Assembly: GCA_024345305.1 (NCBI GenBank)
Contig: BRON01000002.1
Coordinates: 1,364,001 to 1,428,000, forward strand
Source: Mrakia gelida
Lineage: Eukaryota > Basidiomycota > Tremellomycetes > Cystofilobasidiales > Mrakiaceae
Direction of reading: 5' to 3'
Length of the DNA: 64,000 nucleotides
In this document: piece after piece, positions 11,696-23,061 of the stretch
Position numbering within the stretch: position 1 is the stretch's first letter
Layout: each line of letters opens with the position of its first letter
Position numbers and translations under genes: made by a program
The notes under the pieces: model-generated
The model's input: only the letters and a program-made list of their open reading frames with translations
What the model was told of the DNA's origin: nothing
Databases searched by the model: none

Positions 11696-12241
11696 GTCTC
11701 CGTCGACTGAAGTCAGGGTAAGTTCGAGCGACGCGTCTTTCGTTTTCTTCCTCTTTCCCCACCTCGAACTGAACAGCTGACTCCTTTCTTCCCGCTCACT
11801 CCTCCATTCAGATTGTTCTCGTCTCTCAGACTTTGGTTTTCGCCTCTCGAGGTCCTCGCTCGGACCTGACGGGAGGAAGTCGTTCGATGGACGCGTTTTC
11901 GTTTCTTCTCCCCTCGTCCCCCTCGTCCCGCGTAGCTTTAGCTCTCGTTCGCTCACTTTTATTCTGTACTCTCGCACGTCTATCGATCTTACGAGGACAA
12001 ACGTCGCGCTTTTTCCGAATCCGAAAGCAAAGAGCTTCGTCGTTCCTCTGGAAGTCGACGGGTCTCGATCTCGACTCTCGATGGTCTTCCCGCTCTCTCT
12101 CCCTCCCTCACTCGCTCACAAAAAAGCAAACTCGAAGATCAAATCGCTAATACGGAACACAACGTCACGTCAACTATATAATCCCAACCCAATCGAACCC
12201 AACCCAACGCGACCCTCCTCCTCCTCCCCCTTCAACTCAAC
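11696..12241. other. Convergent 3' region, MYND copy 1 and Zap1-like gene
   Basis: Both flanking genes end here. A GACGCGTC at 11730 and an AT-rich patch with ACTATATAAT near 12172-12181, which is in a 3' region and so not a promoter TATA. An intron-like segment (GTAAGT at 11719) may lie in the 3' untranslated region. Nothing else seen. Confidence 0.5.
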
Positions 12242-15200
12242 TCAACCCAAAACCATCGCCTCGCTCCCGTTCCCACCCATCAATCCCCCCTCCACCAAAC
12301 CCAGCCCCTTCCCCACCTTCGCCTTCCCAACCCCAGGCGGCGCAACCCCTCCATTCGCAGCCATCGCCTCCCTCCTCATATGAACCGACTGATGCCTTGA
12401 CAGCTGATCCGGTCGAGCGAACCTCTTCTCGCATTTCAGGCAGGGAAACGGTTTGTCCCCTGTGTGGGTTCGGATCTGGTTGAACGTGACAAAAAGGGTG
12501 GGGGTGGAGGGGGGAGTTAGTTCGAAAAAAGGGCAAGGAAGAGAGGATGGGAGGAAGAAAGAAAGGGATAGACGCGACGAACATGCTTCGTGAGATTACT
12601 CGCTTCGACGAAAGCTCGATCGCAGTGAGGGCAGGCGAAGGGTTTGATCCCGTCGTGGGTTCGCTGGATCGCGAAAAAGAGGGGAAGGGAGGCGAAGTCA
12701 GCGAAGGGGAAGGGACGAAACGAGAGAGAAAAGGGGAGAGGCGAAAACGAACCTTGTGAATCGTCAGCGAAGCAACGAGGGTGAAGGCTTTTTCGCATCC
12801 TGGGTGATCGCAGACGAAGGGTTCTACGGATCGCAAACCGAACGAGGAGGGGGGTGGGTCAGTCTCGGAGCGAAACGGAAAGAGAACGAACGACTGAGTA
12901 AGGGAGGGACGCGACACGACTCGACTCACTCTCGTTCGTATGCCTCCTCTGATGCTGAGCGAGGGTGGCAGCCTCCGAGAAGCTCTGAGCGCACGTAGGG
13001 CAGATGAAAGGTTTGTGACCTGTGTGAGCTTGGATGTGTCTGCGACGAACAACGAGTGCGGAAACGAGATGAAGAAGAAGAAGAGTCAGCGAAGGAAACG
13101 CGACGAGGAAAACAGCAGAAAACAGGGGAAACGACGAACCTCATGATCTTCTGCTTCGACTCTGTTTTACGAAGAAACGAAGCTATGGTCAGCACTCTCG
13201 CCTTCGTATCAGAAGAGAAGGACCGAGCTCGTCGCGTCAACCAACTCACTAAAGATCGGTCCATTCAACCCTCTCTCGCACCCCTCCCACCCACAAGCGT
13301 ACGAATCCTTCCCGCTCCCGACGTGCAGCCTGTTGATATGATCCGTCAACGCCGTCGTATCCTCGAACACGGCGTCGCAGTTGGGGTAGCCACACGCGTG
13401 AACCTGATCGAGGAGGGAGGTGACCGAGTTGGATCGTCGGGAGGGAGTGATGATCTTCGCGGCTGGGAGATGAACGTGAGGATGAGCTGGGTGAGCGAAG
13501 TGATGAGGGTGAGGGTGGATGTGAGGGTGGTGGTGCTGAGGATGATGGGCGTGGAGGTGGGCGTGGGAGTGAGGTGGGTGAGGAGAGTGAGGTTGGTGGG
13601 GTTGGTGGTAAGGGTGGTGGTGGATGTGAGGGTGAGCGTGGGAGTGGGAGGAGTGAACGTGAGGGTGAGAGTGGGAGTGGATGTGGTGAGAGTGAGGGAG
13701 GAGGGTGGAGTGGTCGTGAGGTTGGTAACTCGACGCGTCCGACGACGAGGCGATGTCCGAGGAGGATCCACCGAAGAGGGAGTCGGCGAACTCGCAGGCG
13801 TGGAGTCCGAAGGTCGAGAAGTGATCGTTGGCATCTCCTTCGAAGATGTGATGTCGAGGGTCGCAGTTGTCCGACAACGAAGGTCCGACGAACCCTCCTC
13901 CTCCTCCTCCTGGCGATCCGTTCGCGAACAACTCCGAGTTCCCTCCTACTCCTCCTCCGATGAAGCCTCCCTGCTGCTGCTGAATCGGCGACGCCATGGG
14001 TAGCTGTCCAGCGAGATGGTCTCGAAGGAGATGCTGAAGGAGGATCTCGGACGGACTCATCTCCATCGCTCCTCCTCCTGCTCCTTGTCCAGCAGCGTTC
14101 TCCTCCATGACGATGTTGGCAGCGACCGTAAGGAGATGAGGATCCGATCCCCACTGACACGTCAAAGTGTTCATCGACGAGTCGACCGGCTGTTGCTGTT
14201 GTTGCTGCTGCTGAGGAAGAGCGAGCGAGGATCCGTCGAAGGAGAACGAAGGCGACGCCGACGCGGTTGGATCCGGAACTGGAAGGTGGGAGGACGTGGA
14301 CTTGAAGTGTTCGACGAGTTGATCAAGGGAGGGGAAGGACTGGTTGCAGTCTGACCATTCGCAGTTGAGAGGGGAGGGATCGTTGATGGTGTTGGTGGGG
14401 ATTTGGAACGACGAGGAGGGGGAGGAGGACGAAGTCTGTTGGAACTGCTGCTGAGCTGGAGAGGGGAGGAATCCGCCATTGTCGAAGGACTGCTGGTCGA
14501 ACGACGGCTGCTGAAGGAAGGGTCCTTGCTGCTGCTGCTGTTGAACGAAAGCCTCTTGGACTGGTGGTTCGTTGGAGGAAAGGGCTGCGTCGAGGAGGAT
14601 GGAGAAGTTGGAGTAAAGGTCGTCCGACGACGAGGGAGGAGGTTGCTGCTGTTGTTGTTGAGCGAAGGGATTGGTTGTTGAGAAGTCGGGCTGCGAGGAA
14701 AGATGAGTCAGTCTCTATAGCTAGTTGAGTCGAGCAAGGAAAGGAAAGGAATGACTCACGACTCGTTCCTCCGAAGCCTCACTCTTGATCGAAGGACTCC
14801 CGAACGTCGTCGAAGACCCACTCGGATCCTGGTTGCTCATCAGATCGATAGGGATCTGAGGGAACGGCGTGTACGATGGGTGGCAGCAGTCCAACTGCAC
14901 GAAACCGCAAACGAACGAAGACCGAAAGGGTGAGCTCGACTCTTCTTCCCTCCCTCCGTCCAGTCCAGATTGAAACGGCGAGCACTCACGAACTGATCAA
15001 ACTCTCCATACCCACAGGGTTCCTGCCAACTATCCTGAAAGCCACACGAACATTCCAACACCTGTCCTTCCCCTCCTTCTCCTTCGACTGGAACGTGCTC
15101 TCCTCCTCCCTCTCCCTCACCGCCCTCCTCCTTCTTAACCCCTCCCGCTCTCATCTCCATCCTCGCCTCCCCACACCCAGCGCACGGAGGGACGGTCTGG

Positions 15201-15442
15201 GAGATGACGCACTGCAGGTCGTCGCAGATAGTATCTCCCTCGCAATCTGGCGAGTCGCAGGGTTGGACGAAATCGAAGCAGCAGTCGAGTCCGCCCTCCT
15301 CGTCGTCTTCGTCGTCGTCCAAGCAGTCGGAGGTAGGGCAGGCGAGAGGGGGGACCGAGGAGGTTGAAGCTGAGGAGTTGGAGGAGGTTCCTGATGATTC
15401 TCCGTGAGGGAGGTCGCAGCAGATGACTTGGATCGTGTGCAT
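12242..15442 (-). CDS. C2H2 zinc-finger transcription factor, Zap1-like (zinc-responsive) candidate
   Basis: Eight exons read from ATG at 15442 (MHTIQVICC) to a TGA at 12242-12244. The N-terminus is Cys-rich ([28 protein letters not shown]), with polyQ tracts and a degenerate finger ([20 protein letters not shown]), then CQWGSDPH with [11 protein letters not shown] stretch of about 75 residues contains about 37 His. Then come [31 protein letters not shown], and four canonical fingers spliced across introns: [44 protein letters not shown] and [19 protein letters not shown]. Zap1/ZafA proteins combine a run of C-terminal DNA-binding fingers with zinc-sensing Cys/His-rich regions and CxW-type fingers, which this matches in plan. 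A zinc-regulator role is inference; another metal or stress C2H2 factor remains possible. Every finger is split by an intron at a similar point. Confidence 0.65.
13465..13720 (-). repeat. Histidine-rich HxH coding repeat in the Zap1-like gene
   Basis: On the minus strand the codons alternate CAC/CAT with Ser, Pro, Ala, Ile or Val to give runs such as [14 protein letters not shown] and [17 protein letters not shown] count about 37 histidines in about 75 residues. It reads through without stops in the frame used by the flanking fingers. The plus strand of the same bases is G/T-rich (GTGGGTGAGG-type repeats), which creates long spurious open frames. Confidence 0.85.
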
Positions 15443-16069
15443 CCTCGAGCTGAAGGGAGGGGAGGGAAGGAGGGCGAAGACTGGAGGAGGAAGGAGGGGT
15501 GGTCAGCTCGGTCGTTCGTTTCGACGCTCTTAGTTCCCCCTCGCTAGCTGGCTCGATGTTCGTGTTCTACTCACTGAGGTTCCCTTACGAGCCGGCTAAC
15601 CAGAAAGCGAAAGAGAGAGCTGTGAAAGCTGAATGGGCGTTTGAGAGAAGAGCAAAGGCGAGCGAGGATCAAGAAGTCCTCAACCTGAGTCAAGCTTCAA
15701 ATTGAGCGGGGTCCGCTCAGCCCCGACGAGCTTCCTTCCTTCTCGAGAGAGAAAAGGTCTTCGTTCCTGGCCAAGAGGGTTCTCTCACCTCCCAGACACA
15801 GCTACTTCCGTATATACAGCGGAAAAGCAGCGCGAAACAAGCTTCCTTCCCTTCCCCCTTCGAGCGACGATCAACTCAACTTCCAAGGACAGCGAGCGAG
15901 CGAGCGGGTATCAAGATCAACGAGACGAACGAACAGCATGAGCAAGAGCAAAGAGAAAAGCGAGAGTACACAAGAAAGATACGAGGGAGACTACAACGAA
16001 AGACAAAAACATACGAAAACAACGCAAAGGGAGGAGATCCATCCAAAACCTAGCTCATCCTCAATCGAC
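15443..16069. other. Intergenic, upstream of the Zap1-like gene
   Basis: Promoter of the Zap1-like gene and 3' region of the neighbouring unknown gene. Purine-rich toward 15900-16030; no gene seen. Confidence 0.6.
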
Positions 16070-17622
16070 TCACACCCCATGCCCAACGCTCCTCTCGAGC
16101 TTCTTCTTCGCTCTGAAGACTCCAAACCTCGTAGCGAGCTTGATCTCCCCCCACGATCGTTTCAGGTTGTCGGCGCATCCGGGTCTGAGCGCAAGGGAAG
16201 ACGAAGGGAGAGAGGGGGTGAGCTTCGCGTGACAGACTCGTTTCGTCCCAAGCGAAAGGAGAGCGAGAGATGAGGAGCTCACGTCCACTCCTCTTCGTGA
16301 TCTGGAGGACGGTAGGCTTCTTCTACTGCTCCTCGTCTGTGCAAACGCGGAAAGAGGGAGGGAGGGTTAGCTCGTACTCGATTCGCTCAGCTCCGTCGTT
16401 CGTTGAAGGATCCGTCCACACTCACCTCCCCTTCTTCTCCTCCTTCCACTTCGAAGGCACATACCCCCCTCTCTCCAACAGCCCCGTCGAGTTCCCAGCC
16501 TTCTCCGACCCGTACGCCGACGCCGACGGCGGAGGAGGAAGGTACGTCTGATGCTGCTTGATCGTACTGAGCGGTCTCGCGAGCTCCTTGCTCCTCCTCT
16601 GATGAGCCTGAGCTGGCGTCTCCGGGTAGATCTGAGGCGTGACGGACGACACGACCGACGACGGAGGGGAAGGGTAGGAAGGTCCTCCTCGGGGTTGGTT
16701 CTTGATGTAGGCTGATTTGGAGTACCGAGATGGAGGAGGAGGTTCGAGGTAAGAAGCGGATTCGCTTGCTTCGGAGGTGGGGTAGTCGGTGTAGGTGGTG
16801 GTTTGGGAGAGGAGGGTTGACCGACGAGATTTGGACGTTCGGGTGGTTGTGGCTGGGTAGCGAGAGGAGGAAGCTGCTGTTCCTGCGTCGGAGGAATCCT
16901 GCTGTTGGGAGAGGGCGAGTTCTCGTTCTCGAGCTCGACGGGAGGCTCCTGGGGTGTAGTCGACGCCGTCGATGATCCCTGGGTTCATGGTCATTTCAGA
17001 CGCTGGACGATTCCGGTTTCGATGGGAGGCCGAGGAGCGAGCTGTTGTTGAGCGAGCCATGGAGGAGGCGCCGATCATGGAGGGGAGGGTGTCTTGGGGA
17101 AGAGGAAGGAAGGGTGGGGAGGGGAGGGAGGAGGAAGGGATGAGGAGGTCAGTTTGAACTCAGATCTCTCTTCCCTCCTGCCCTTCCTCTATCTATCCTC
17201 CGAGAGAAGAAAGGATGAGATGCTCACCAAGCTGACCATCGTCGCTATCTGTTGAGCTGTCTCTATCTATGGCTCTCCCCTTGAATCTCCTTCCGTTGAG
17301 AGCAGCGAGGCCATCGTAAGCTGAGTAGCCAGAGTCGTGCTCGTTCCCTGTTCAGCAATCATTCCCAACAACAAGTCAGCTCGTCCTTCCTATTCTCTCC
17401 TCTTCGCTCCTTCTCAGTCGAATGTATAGAAGGGGGAGACTTGCCTTGAGCGTCGATGTAAGTTGATCCCAAGTCCATCGAGCCACGAGCGAGGGAGGAA
17501 GGATTGGAGTAGGAGGGGTGAAGTAAGCGGTCGAGCTCCGCTGCTCCCTTCTCGGGCTTCCTGCTCCCCTTCCCCTTCGAGTTGAGTCGATCAGAAACGA
17601 GATGGTTGTGGTAGAGAGACAT
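16070..17622 (-). CDS. Unrecognised low-complexity protein
   Basis: Five exons from ATG at 17622: MSLYHNHLVSDRLN...YIDAQ, then EHDSGYSAYDGLAALNGRRF, then a long Ser/Arg/Pro-rich exon (about 17064-16434), then AVEEAYRPPDHEEEW, and a last exon PGCADNLKRSWGEIK ending at the TGA at 16070. I checked that all joins keep phase. The first intron begins GCAAGT (GC-AG). An earlier stop at 16279 is reached only if the last donor (GTGAGC) is not used; the final exon reads like normal coding sequence, so I prefer the longer form. No signal peptide, membrane span or known domain is evident. It is rich in RS/SR pairs and Tyr/Pro, so a disordered adaptor or nuclear protein is conceivable, but I assign no function. 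Confidence 0.6.
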
Positions 17623-18186
17623 TCAGGAGAAGAGGAAAAGGAGGGAGAGAGAGGGTTGGGGGGGGGGTGGGTTGAGACCAAGGGGAGGGAGGGTCGGGGT
17701 TGGAGGGACAAGAGAGGGAAGGAGGAATCGAGAGGTTCAAACACTCGCGCGGTGGCCGCTTCGCCTCGTCATCCAAGAGCTCATTTTTTCCTCCGAAATT
17801 CGATCCCACAGCTTCATCTACACAGCTCTTCCCTCCGATCTTTCATTCGAGGTGACAACGAAAAAGGAAAGGGAAGCGAAAGAAGAAGAACCGAACGAAC
17901 CGCCTCTCCCTTCCCCATCCGTCGAGCGAGAGTCGATTGCATTGGATCCACCAAGAAAACGAGAGAGAGAGAGCAAGCCTAGCAATGCAAGTCTAATGTA
18001 GCGAGGGGAAAGGGAGGAGATGATGTATGTAGCAAGAAGAAGAAGCGAAGCAGCAGCGGTGAGCACGGAGAAGGGGTTAAACAAAGTCCAAGAGCGAAGG
18101 AAAAGAGAGAGAGATGAGGTCGAGTTCCGCGAAAGGGAGCTGAATGCAAGAGATATGGATTGAGAGACGAGAGAAAAGCGAGAGAA
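17623..18186. other. Intergenic, unknown gene to KRE6
   Basis: Promoter of the 17622 gene and 3' region of KRE6. A G-run (GGGGGGGGTGGG) near 17661-17671; no gene seen. Confidence 0.6.
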
Positions 18187-21100
18187 CTAGCAAGTTCCAG
18201 TGTATTTGTTGACAGGGAGTGCTGCAGAATCCGTCATTTGGTCCTGAGAAAACGAGAGGGGAGAGGGAGGGTCAGGACGCGAACGAGGAGGGGAAGCGAG
18301 ACGCGTCGACTCGACTCACCCAGGTCGTGATGTTGGGGTCGTTGTAGCCGGTAGCGTATCGAGCGATGTAGTCGGAAGTAGGGCGATCGGTGGGATCGCA
18401 TCCGATGTTTTTGAGGTCGGGGTCCTGATAAACTCGAACGTAGTCGAAGGACTGGAAGGGAAGGCGAGTGAGCCACGACGCTCGACGAGTTGCGAGACAC
18501 GGGAGAGCTAGGGGCTGACCATGTGGACGGGGTAGAGATCATCGAGTAGCGGTGAAATGGCTCCGAAGTTGAGCGAGAGGGCGAGACTGGCAGGCGAAAG
18601 GCGAAGGAGGTGGAGGTGGAAACGCGTCAGTTCGAGGCTCGTCTCGAACCCGATTCAAGGATCGAAGAAACTCACTTCATGATGATGTACTGGGAGGTGG
18701 GAGGACGAGAGTAAGTCAGCCGATGCTCGAACGAGGGAGGAAGGAAGGGAAAAAGACGAGGCTGACCATCGGCTCATCGGGAACCTTCCTGTTTCCGACC
18801 AAGGCAGCAGGATCGGCGGCAAATCCTCCTTCCTCGTAGGTCCACATCCTGCAAAAGATAGAAAAGGGTCAGTCTTCGCTAAGGATCGCGAAGGAGGTGG
18901 TCGTCTCACTTCTTGTCGTCGTTGAACCTGGACGAACGAGGAGACGCGTCGAAGTCAGCGATCAAGTTCTTCGATCCTCTCTTTCGATCTTCGAGGAACT
19001 TACCAGGTGATATATCCGTCTGTTCCAGTCTTGTACTCGAAGGCGTAGACGGCGAAGCATCCTTCGGAACCGTCGAGCGTGTGCTCGTAGCACTTTTGAT
19101 TCGTCGTCGAGACGACCGACGCTGACTGTTGATAGACTCCTCCCTGGTACGTGTTGAGCGCTGAGACCTCTGTATCAACGATGTGCATGAAGCTTGCGTT
19201 GTTCCAAGTGTAGAACGGGTTCTGTGGTAAACGAGCAGGGAGCGACGTCAGCGAGCGAAGCGAACAGCCGAGAAGTGACGAGACGCGACGCGACGAGACG
19301 AGACGAGGCAAGTGAGACGAGGAGAAGGTAAACGAACGAAGGGAGCGAACTGTCCGGACTGCGAGACTTGTCCGACCTATGAAAAGAAGGAGAAGAGAAG
19401 CGAGAGGGAAGGGGAGATGGTCAACAAGGGAGAGAGGGCGGACGAAACGAGTGTCGCAAAGAGCAGACTCACCAAAGCGGCGTTATCAGTCTGAGCCTCG
19501 AAGACATCTGTCGGTGAAGGGAAGAGAGTTCGACGAGATCGAGAGACGTCAGTAAAAGAAAAAAAGGCTCAAACCGGTACAAAGCGAGCGAAGAACGAAG
19601 TGAACGACTCACCGATCTCAGGAGCAGATCGTCCGACCCAGGTTCCGTCCGTGTGCTTGGGACCGGGATGAGTAGTATCGTCGGGGCTGAGGTGATCGAA
19701 ACGAGGCGGAAGACGAGGGAAGGGTGGTCAGCGAGCTCGTCGTTCTTCGTCTCGACGGCGTTCAGCTCGAGGAGATCGAACGCACCAAGTGCATCTTGAG
19801 AGACGTTGACCAGGCAAGTAGGAGAGAGCGTAGTTGGTGCTGTATCCGTTTCCAGAGGTCAAGGCGATGGCGGGAGCGTCGTTGAGTGTTTGATTGGGCT
19901 GCAAAAACAAAAGAGGGAGTTGATCAGCGTCAGCTCCACTGAAAAGAACGGAAGCGCCGAGTCTTCGAATTTGACGTACCAGGGTTCCAGCGTAGGTGAG
20001 ATCGTCGCACTCGTCGTAGGTGTAGGGCCACTGAGATAAGAAAGAAGGCGAGGGAACGACGTCAGCGAAAGTGAAACGAAAAGCGCAAGAAAAGAGGGAC
20101 GCGTCTCAAACTCACCATTCCGTCGAGGGATCCTCCGTATCCAGCTCGCCCGAGGTTTCCCCTGAAGATGAGAAGAGATGCGAGGAGAAGGAGAAGAAGG
20201 GGGAGAAGGAGGAGAAGCGAGAGGGGAAGCGAAGGCAAGGTCAGTCTTCGTTCTTACGCTCGAGAAGAGATCGAAGTCAACTTACATCGTCCAGAACGCA
20301 GGCCACAATCCGTAGATATCCGCTCGACCGGGAAGCTTGGCGGCAGCTTTGAAAGGAGACACGAGAGAGGGAAAGAAGGGGAGAAGTCAGAATGAGCTCT
20401 CGCGAAGGAAACGCGGAAGGAAATCTCTCCCTCCCCTGCCCGGGTCTCCTCAGCTCCGACAGACTCACCCTCGACTCGTCCTCCAGTGAAGCAGAACTTG
20501 TTCCAGCTCGAGACATGGGCACCCATGTAGTCTAGGTCGTGGTTCGAGATCGCGTCGAGCGTGAGAACGAGAGATCCGTTCTTGGTCGTCGCCATCCTAG
20601 GGTCGTAGTACTCGAGATCTCCTGTGGACCAAGCGTGAAGGGAAACAGCCTCCCAGTAGGGGTCGTCTCCAGCGTAGAAGGAACGTCCGTCCTCGGTGCT
20701 GCGAGAAGAAGAACGAGGGCGCGGAACGGTCAGCCGCGTCTTTCGTCGAATCACAAACACCTCCTCAGTCGTGATACCCACAATTCGTCACTGAAAACCA
20801 GCTCCCAGGTGTCTCCCTTGTCCGAGACGATGGAGTAAGCCGTAGTAGGAGTGTCGGCGTCGATGAGTCCAAAGTTTCCGACCGTTTCAGGAACCTGTCC
20901 AGAACCGTTCACTCCTCCGAGGTTGAAGCCTGCTGTTGTCGTGGTCGTGGTTGTAGTAAAAGCGGTGATGATAGGGTACCCAGCACTGCGAGGAGAGAAA
21001 GCGAGGATGAGCGTCAATAGGGAAGCGAAAGACGAGGAGAAAGGGAAGGTACGAACAAGAGAGTGAAGAGTCCAAGAACGAGGAACGCGAGACATCCGAG

Positions 21101-22448
21101 GTTCATCAACCCTCTCCAGGTGAAGATGGTCCCTCCCTTGTCGCTCCGCCTGTCCCTCTTGGGGTCTGGGTTGTGCAGGTAGTCGTCTGCAAGGTTTGAA
21201 ACACGAGAACGGAGGGAAATACGAACGACGCGACCTCGATCAGCCTTCGCGTCTTTTTTGATTTTGCTCCACCTTCGCGGAGAGAAAACTGACCATCTTC
21301 AGGACCCATTACGTCGTTCACACCCCATAGAGCAGGGTCAGAGGGAAGAGAGTACTGAGAAAGCGGGAAAGGAGGCAGAAGTCAGTGAAACGAAGCTACA
21401 GGAGAGAAAGCGTTGCCGCGGAGGGAGGGAGGGGGACGAAGATCAAGAGGGAGTGAGAGCGGGGGCCAGAGGCCGTGCGTTTCTCATCGAAACTAAGAGA
21501 AGAGCTCACTTTTTCACTGATGGTGGGAGCGATGCTGGGAGCAGTCGATCCACGAGAGCTTGATCCAAGGAAGCGACGACTTGTCTGCAAGAGAGGGGAA
21601 GAGGAAACGCAGGCATCAGTCTCGACAAAAGGGGGATCGGAGGGAGGACGCCGCAGGTGGCTCTTTCAACCTTCTTCCCAACGGAAAATCCTCCTTCTCA
21701 ACACATGGCCGTCTCGCCTATGCTCCTGCCTGCTCTCTCGAAGTATAAACCAGGAGGTAGAGGGCAAGTGGGAGGAGAAAAAGAAGGGAGTCTGCCCCTC
21801 TTCGTTCGTCGTCGAGGTCTCCTCAACTCCCAAGCCCTTCCTCTCTCTTCCTTCGCCCTGCCTCCCAAGCTTGGACCTAGATGCCGACCCTTGGCCACGA
21901 GATTATCCCTGGCCTATCCTCGGCTCCGAGCGAAAGAGATAACGGAGGAGAGAAGAGGCAAAGGAGGAAGAAGGAGAAAGAAGAGAGGAGCGACGTACGT
22001 TCATGAAGCTCGACCTCTTCCCTCCCTCTCCTGCTCCTCCTGGCAGGAAAGCGTTCCTCTCGCTCGCTGGACTGGCTGAGAAACCTCCGTTGGCTCCGTA
22101 ACCTCCTTCGTGTTCAGTCGCTCCAGGCGACCTGTTCATGGACGAGTAAGGGTTCGAGGACGAGCTCGACGAGTTTCGCATCATTCCGTCGGAGGTAGTG
22201 TTTGGGAAGAAGAGCGACCGTTGAGCTGTAGAGGTGCTGTCGATGGAGGACGACCGTCCGTGAGAAGGAAGATCCACGGCTGAAGAGGCGGAGAAGGGGA
22301 CGGCGTTGGGCGAGTTGGAGAAAGGGTTCGTGGTTGTGTGTGAGTTGGAGGAAGGTGAAGGAGGAGGGTAGGGGGAGGGCGAGGGTTGGTTGGAGGAGGA
22401 CGATGCGTTTGCGCTCGAAAACGGATAGGCGGGGGTTCGTCGAGACAT
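18187..22448 (-). CDS. KRE6: Beta-1,6-glucan synthesis-associated protein KRE6/SKN1 (GH16 fold)
   Basis: Type II membrane protein of the secretory route needed for cell-wall beta-1,6-glucan. Exon 1 is 22448-21999 (Ser/Pro/Asn-rich cytoplasmic tail); more than fifteen short introns follow. The signal anchor is LGCLAFLVLGLFTLFAGYPI (about 21100-20980). The GH16-like domain contains STGDLEYYDPRMATTKNGSL, WNKFCFTGGRVE, KLPGRADIYGLWPAFWTM and GRAGYGGSLDGMWPYTYDEC. The split active-site region GRSAPEI + DVFEAQTD keeps the ExDxxE pattern of GH16 glycosidases. The C-terminal part (TYQGGVYQQSASVVSTTNQ, SFDYVRVYQDP) ends DSAALPVNKYTGTC at the TAG at 18187-18189. These are family hallmarks of Kre6/Skn1. 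Paralogues cannot be told apart without a genome search. Confidence 0.92.
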
Positions 22449-23061
22449 CCTTGTCGTCGTTGTCGGTTATAGAGAGGCCAGGGGTGGCTGTACGTTTCGA
22501 TTGCAAGTCGTCCGGTAAGGGGAGGCGACCAGGACTGCGATAGGGAAGGGAAGGGAGGGGGAGGGGGGAGAGCTCGCAGCGACGAGGAGTACAGAGAGCG
22601 ATGAACGAGGGGAGGAAGGAAGGTTTGACGACCGATGGTCCGGGGGATGAGGAGGAGAGGGTAAAGAGTGAGGTAGCTGGTAGAGCCGAGTGGGTGGTAT
22701 AGGTCTAACGAGGCGAGGGTGAGCGTTTGAGGGAGGAAGAGCGAAGGAGGGGTGATCCGAGGTCGAGGCAGACAACGGCGTCCTTGAGCGATCGACCGAT
22801 GCCTTCCCTCCTCCGTGCCTGCTTTTCATCCGAGGCTGCTCGAGAAGAATTATTCGGAAGCAAGATTTCTCCTTTCATGTCGCATAAAATCCCTGCGAAG
22901 AGCGAAGGGACGACGACGCGTAGAGGAGGGGAGGAGCGAGCTCAAAGAGGAGAGGTCTCGCCGTTCGTTTTGTTTGTCACTCGCTTCGACTTTGTATCCA
23001 TCTCCTCCCTCTCAGATCTCGCTCTGCAAGCTGCAGCGGTCAAGCAAAGGGTGGACCTCAT
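22449..23061. other. Intergenic, KRE6 promoter and RRF1 3' region
   Basis: Purine-rich upstream of KRE6 on the plus strand (C/T-rich leader on the coding strand). No gene or clear element seen. Confidence 0.6.

Noticed and set aside
12172..12181. TATATAAT as a promoter TATA box
   Set aside because: It lies in a convergent 3' region with no gene starting nearby on either strand.
13249..14160. Long open frames on both strands across the Zap1-like gene
   Set aside because: They arise from the repetitive His/Pro codons and have extreme low complexity; the frame that carries the zinc fingers explains the region.
16279..16281. Stop codon of the unknown 17622-16070 gene at 16279
   Set aside because: A good GTGAGC donor overlaps it and the following exon reads as in-frame coding sequence, so the later stop is preferred.
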